DNA of 42,455 nucleotides from DAMCZI01 sp032095175 (GTDB taxonomy: Bacteria > Bacillota > Clostridia > Clostridiales > Caloramatoraceae). Position 1 is the stretch's first letter; every line of letters starts with the position of its first letter. Below are positions 42,064 through 42,455 of this stretch, one piece after another. The notes beneath the pieces were generated by a model. It was not told where the DNA came from. It ran no database searches and was given only the letters and a program-made list of their open reading frames with translations. The DNA lies in the NCBI GenBank assembly GCA_032095175.1, contig DAMCZI010000039.1, forward strand, positions 1 through 42,455, given 5' to 3'. Both the position numbers and the translations under genes were made by a program.

Positions 42064-42312
42064 ATGAAGAAAAAAGAAACTATAAAAATTGATGTTAATG
42101 AGATTGCTCTTAACACTAGAAAATTCAATTCTAATGAAATAGGCAGAGGGATTGGAATTCAGAAACCTAAAAAGGGTAAAGGCTCCTACACAAGAAAAGA
42201 GAAACATAAAGAAAGGAATGGTTATAAAGATTATGATCATTCTTTTTTTATACCCATAAATTGCAATTTAGGGATTATGCGTCTTAACGTAGTAGTAAGT
42301 TTTTATCTTTAA
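42064..42312 (+). CDS. ArfA-like alternative ribosome-rescue factor with internal terminator
   Basis: The frame encodes 82 residues, but an intrinsic terminator inside it should end the mRNA near codon 61. Residues 35-52, PKKGKGSYTRKEKHKERN, match the core of E. coli ArfA (KKGKGSYMRKGKH), which sits in the mRNA channel of stalled ribosomes and recruits RF2. The N-terminal 34 residues would correspond to the RF2-contact part. Residues past 62 (a hydrophobic tail) look expendable, as in ArfA. The ribosome site AGAGGAG precedes the ATG by 9 bases. A weak promoter, TTAAAA-N16-TATAGT (41988-42015), may serve it. The non-stop mRNA would be tagged by tmRNA and the protein made only when trans-translation fails. 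Homology is from motif reading alone. Confidence 0.75.
   Translation: MKKKETIKIDVNEIALNTRKFNSNEIGRGIGIQKPKKGKGSYTRKEKHKERNGYKDYDHSFFIPINCNLGIMRLNVVVSFYL
42212..42249 (+). terminator. Intrinsic terminator inside the arfA-like reading frame
   Basis: AAAGGAATG (42212-42220) pairs with CATTCTTTT (from 42238, one G-T pair) and leads directly into seven Ts (42243-42249). It lies between codons 50 and 62 of the frame, so most transcripts would lack a stop codon. Confidence 0.75.
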
Positions 42313-42434
42313 AGACCGTTCCAACCGAGGTGTCGGGGCATTTAACCCCTTGGAAAACACTCACTGCGTGTTGAAATTCTAAGATTGCATGGATGGCGAG
42401 AACCTAAGAACATTCGAAACTCATATGCTGCAAG
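42313..42434 (+). ncRNA. GC-richer structured RNA candidate at the window end
   Basis: About 120 bases have clearly higher GC than the surroundings and no reading frame. Helices seen: TTCCAA/TTGGAA (42319-42324, 42350-42355) enclosing CCGA-GGTG-TCGG and GGGG-CATTTAA-CCCC (these two share bases), then AACAC-TCACTGC-GTGTT (42356-42372). A long-range closing helix GAAATTCT and TTGCAT pairs with ATGC-TG-CAA and AGAATTC (42373-42390 with 42425-42439). The raiA-motif RNA of Clostridia came to mind, but I cannot confirm it. It may extend past the window. Confidence 0.5.
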
Positions 42435-42455
42435 AATTCTACATATTTTATTTTT

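Overview
The window looks like chromosome from a low-GC anaerobic Clostridia member, probably Clostridium-like. Base composition is strongly AT-rich, ribosome sites are GGAGG-type, and spacers carry many hairpin-plus-T-run terminators. The gene set is anaerobic: class I hybrid cluster protein, rubrerythrin, an HgdB/HgdC-type ATP-driven Fe-S pair, a 2,4-diaminopentanoate dehydrogenase-like protein and a membrane polyferredoxin. No tRNA, rRNA, CRISPR array or prophage was seen. Nothing here fixes the species.

Layout. 0-3 kb: a lone IS607-type recombinase, a TPR protein and a zinc alcohol dehydrogenase. 3.3-8.7 kb: DesK-type kinase, NarL-type regulator, ABC ATPase and two ABC-2 permeases in the order of the Bacillus LnrJKLMN (YfiJKLMN) drug-resistance module. 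8.7-11.4 kb: class III aminotransferase and a divergent MocR regulator with facing promoters. 11.5-12.5 kb: a 51-residue Cys-rich protein and a polyferredoxin whose promoter carries a CsoR-like palindrome. 12.7-17.3 kb: a soluble chemoreceptor/solute-binding-protein fusion and a secreted M6 protease. 17.3-19.7 kb: a three-gene operon (HgdB-like, activase, QueT) behind a promoter, a preQ1-I-like riboswitch and a terminator. 19.9-27.1 kb: rubrerythrin, Cof phosphatase, a GGDEF-EAL sensor, LemA and TPM proteins, MsrA. 27.3-31.3 kb: VanY-type carboxypeptidase, OmpR-type two-component system and a secreted PepSY-like protein, tied together by a shared direct-repeat operator. 31.5-37.4 kb: HAD phosphatase, MATE pump with a double GNAT protein, CPBP protease and a lipoprotein. 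37.6-42.4 kb: small helical protein, Hcp, diaminopentanoate dehydrogenase with a MerR regulator, an ArfA-like ribosome rescue factor and a GC-richer structured RNA cut by the window edge.

Two families of hairpin repeats of about 115 bp (five copies of family A, two of family B) lie only in spacers. Their stems differ but their loops share a motif.

The strongest leads are: (1) a Clostridia ArfA-like gene with an intrinsic terminator inside its reading frame, the arrangement that makes E. coli arfA a target and backup of trans-translation; (2) a preQ1-riboswitch operon that couples the queuosine-precursor transporter QueT to an ATP-driven Fe-S enzyme pair, suggesting a new queuosine step; (3) a cytoplasmic chemoreceptor fused to a peptide-binding domain; (4) a structured 5' leader under two-component control; (5) the hairpin repeats and the terminal structured RNA.
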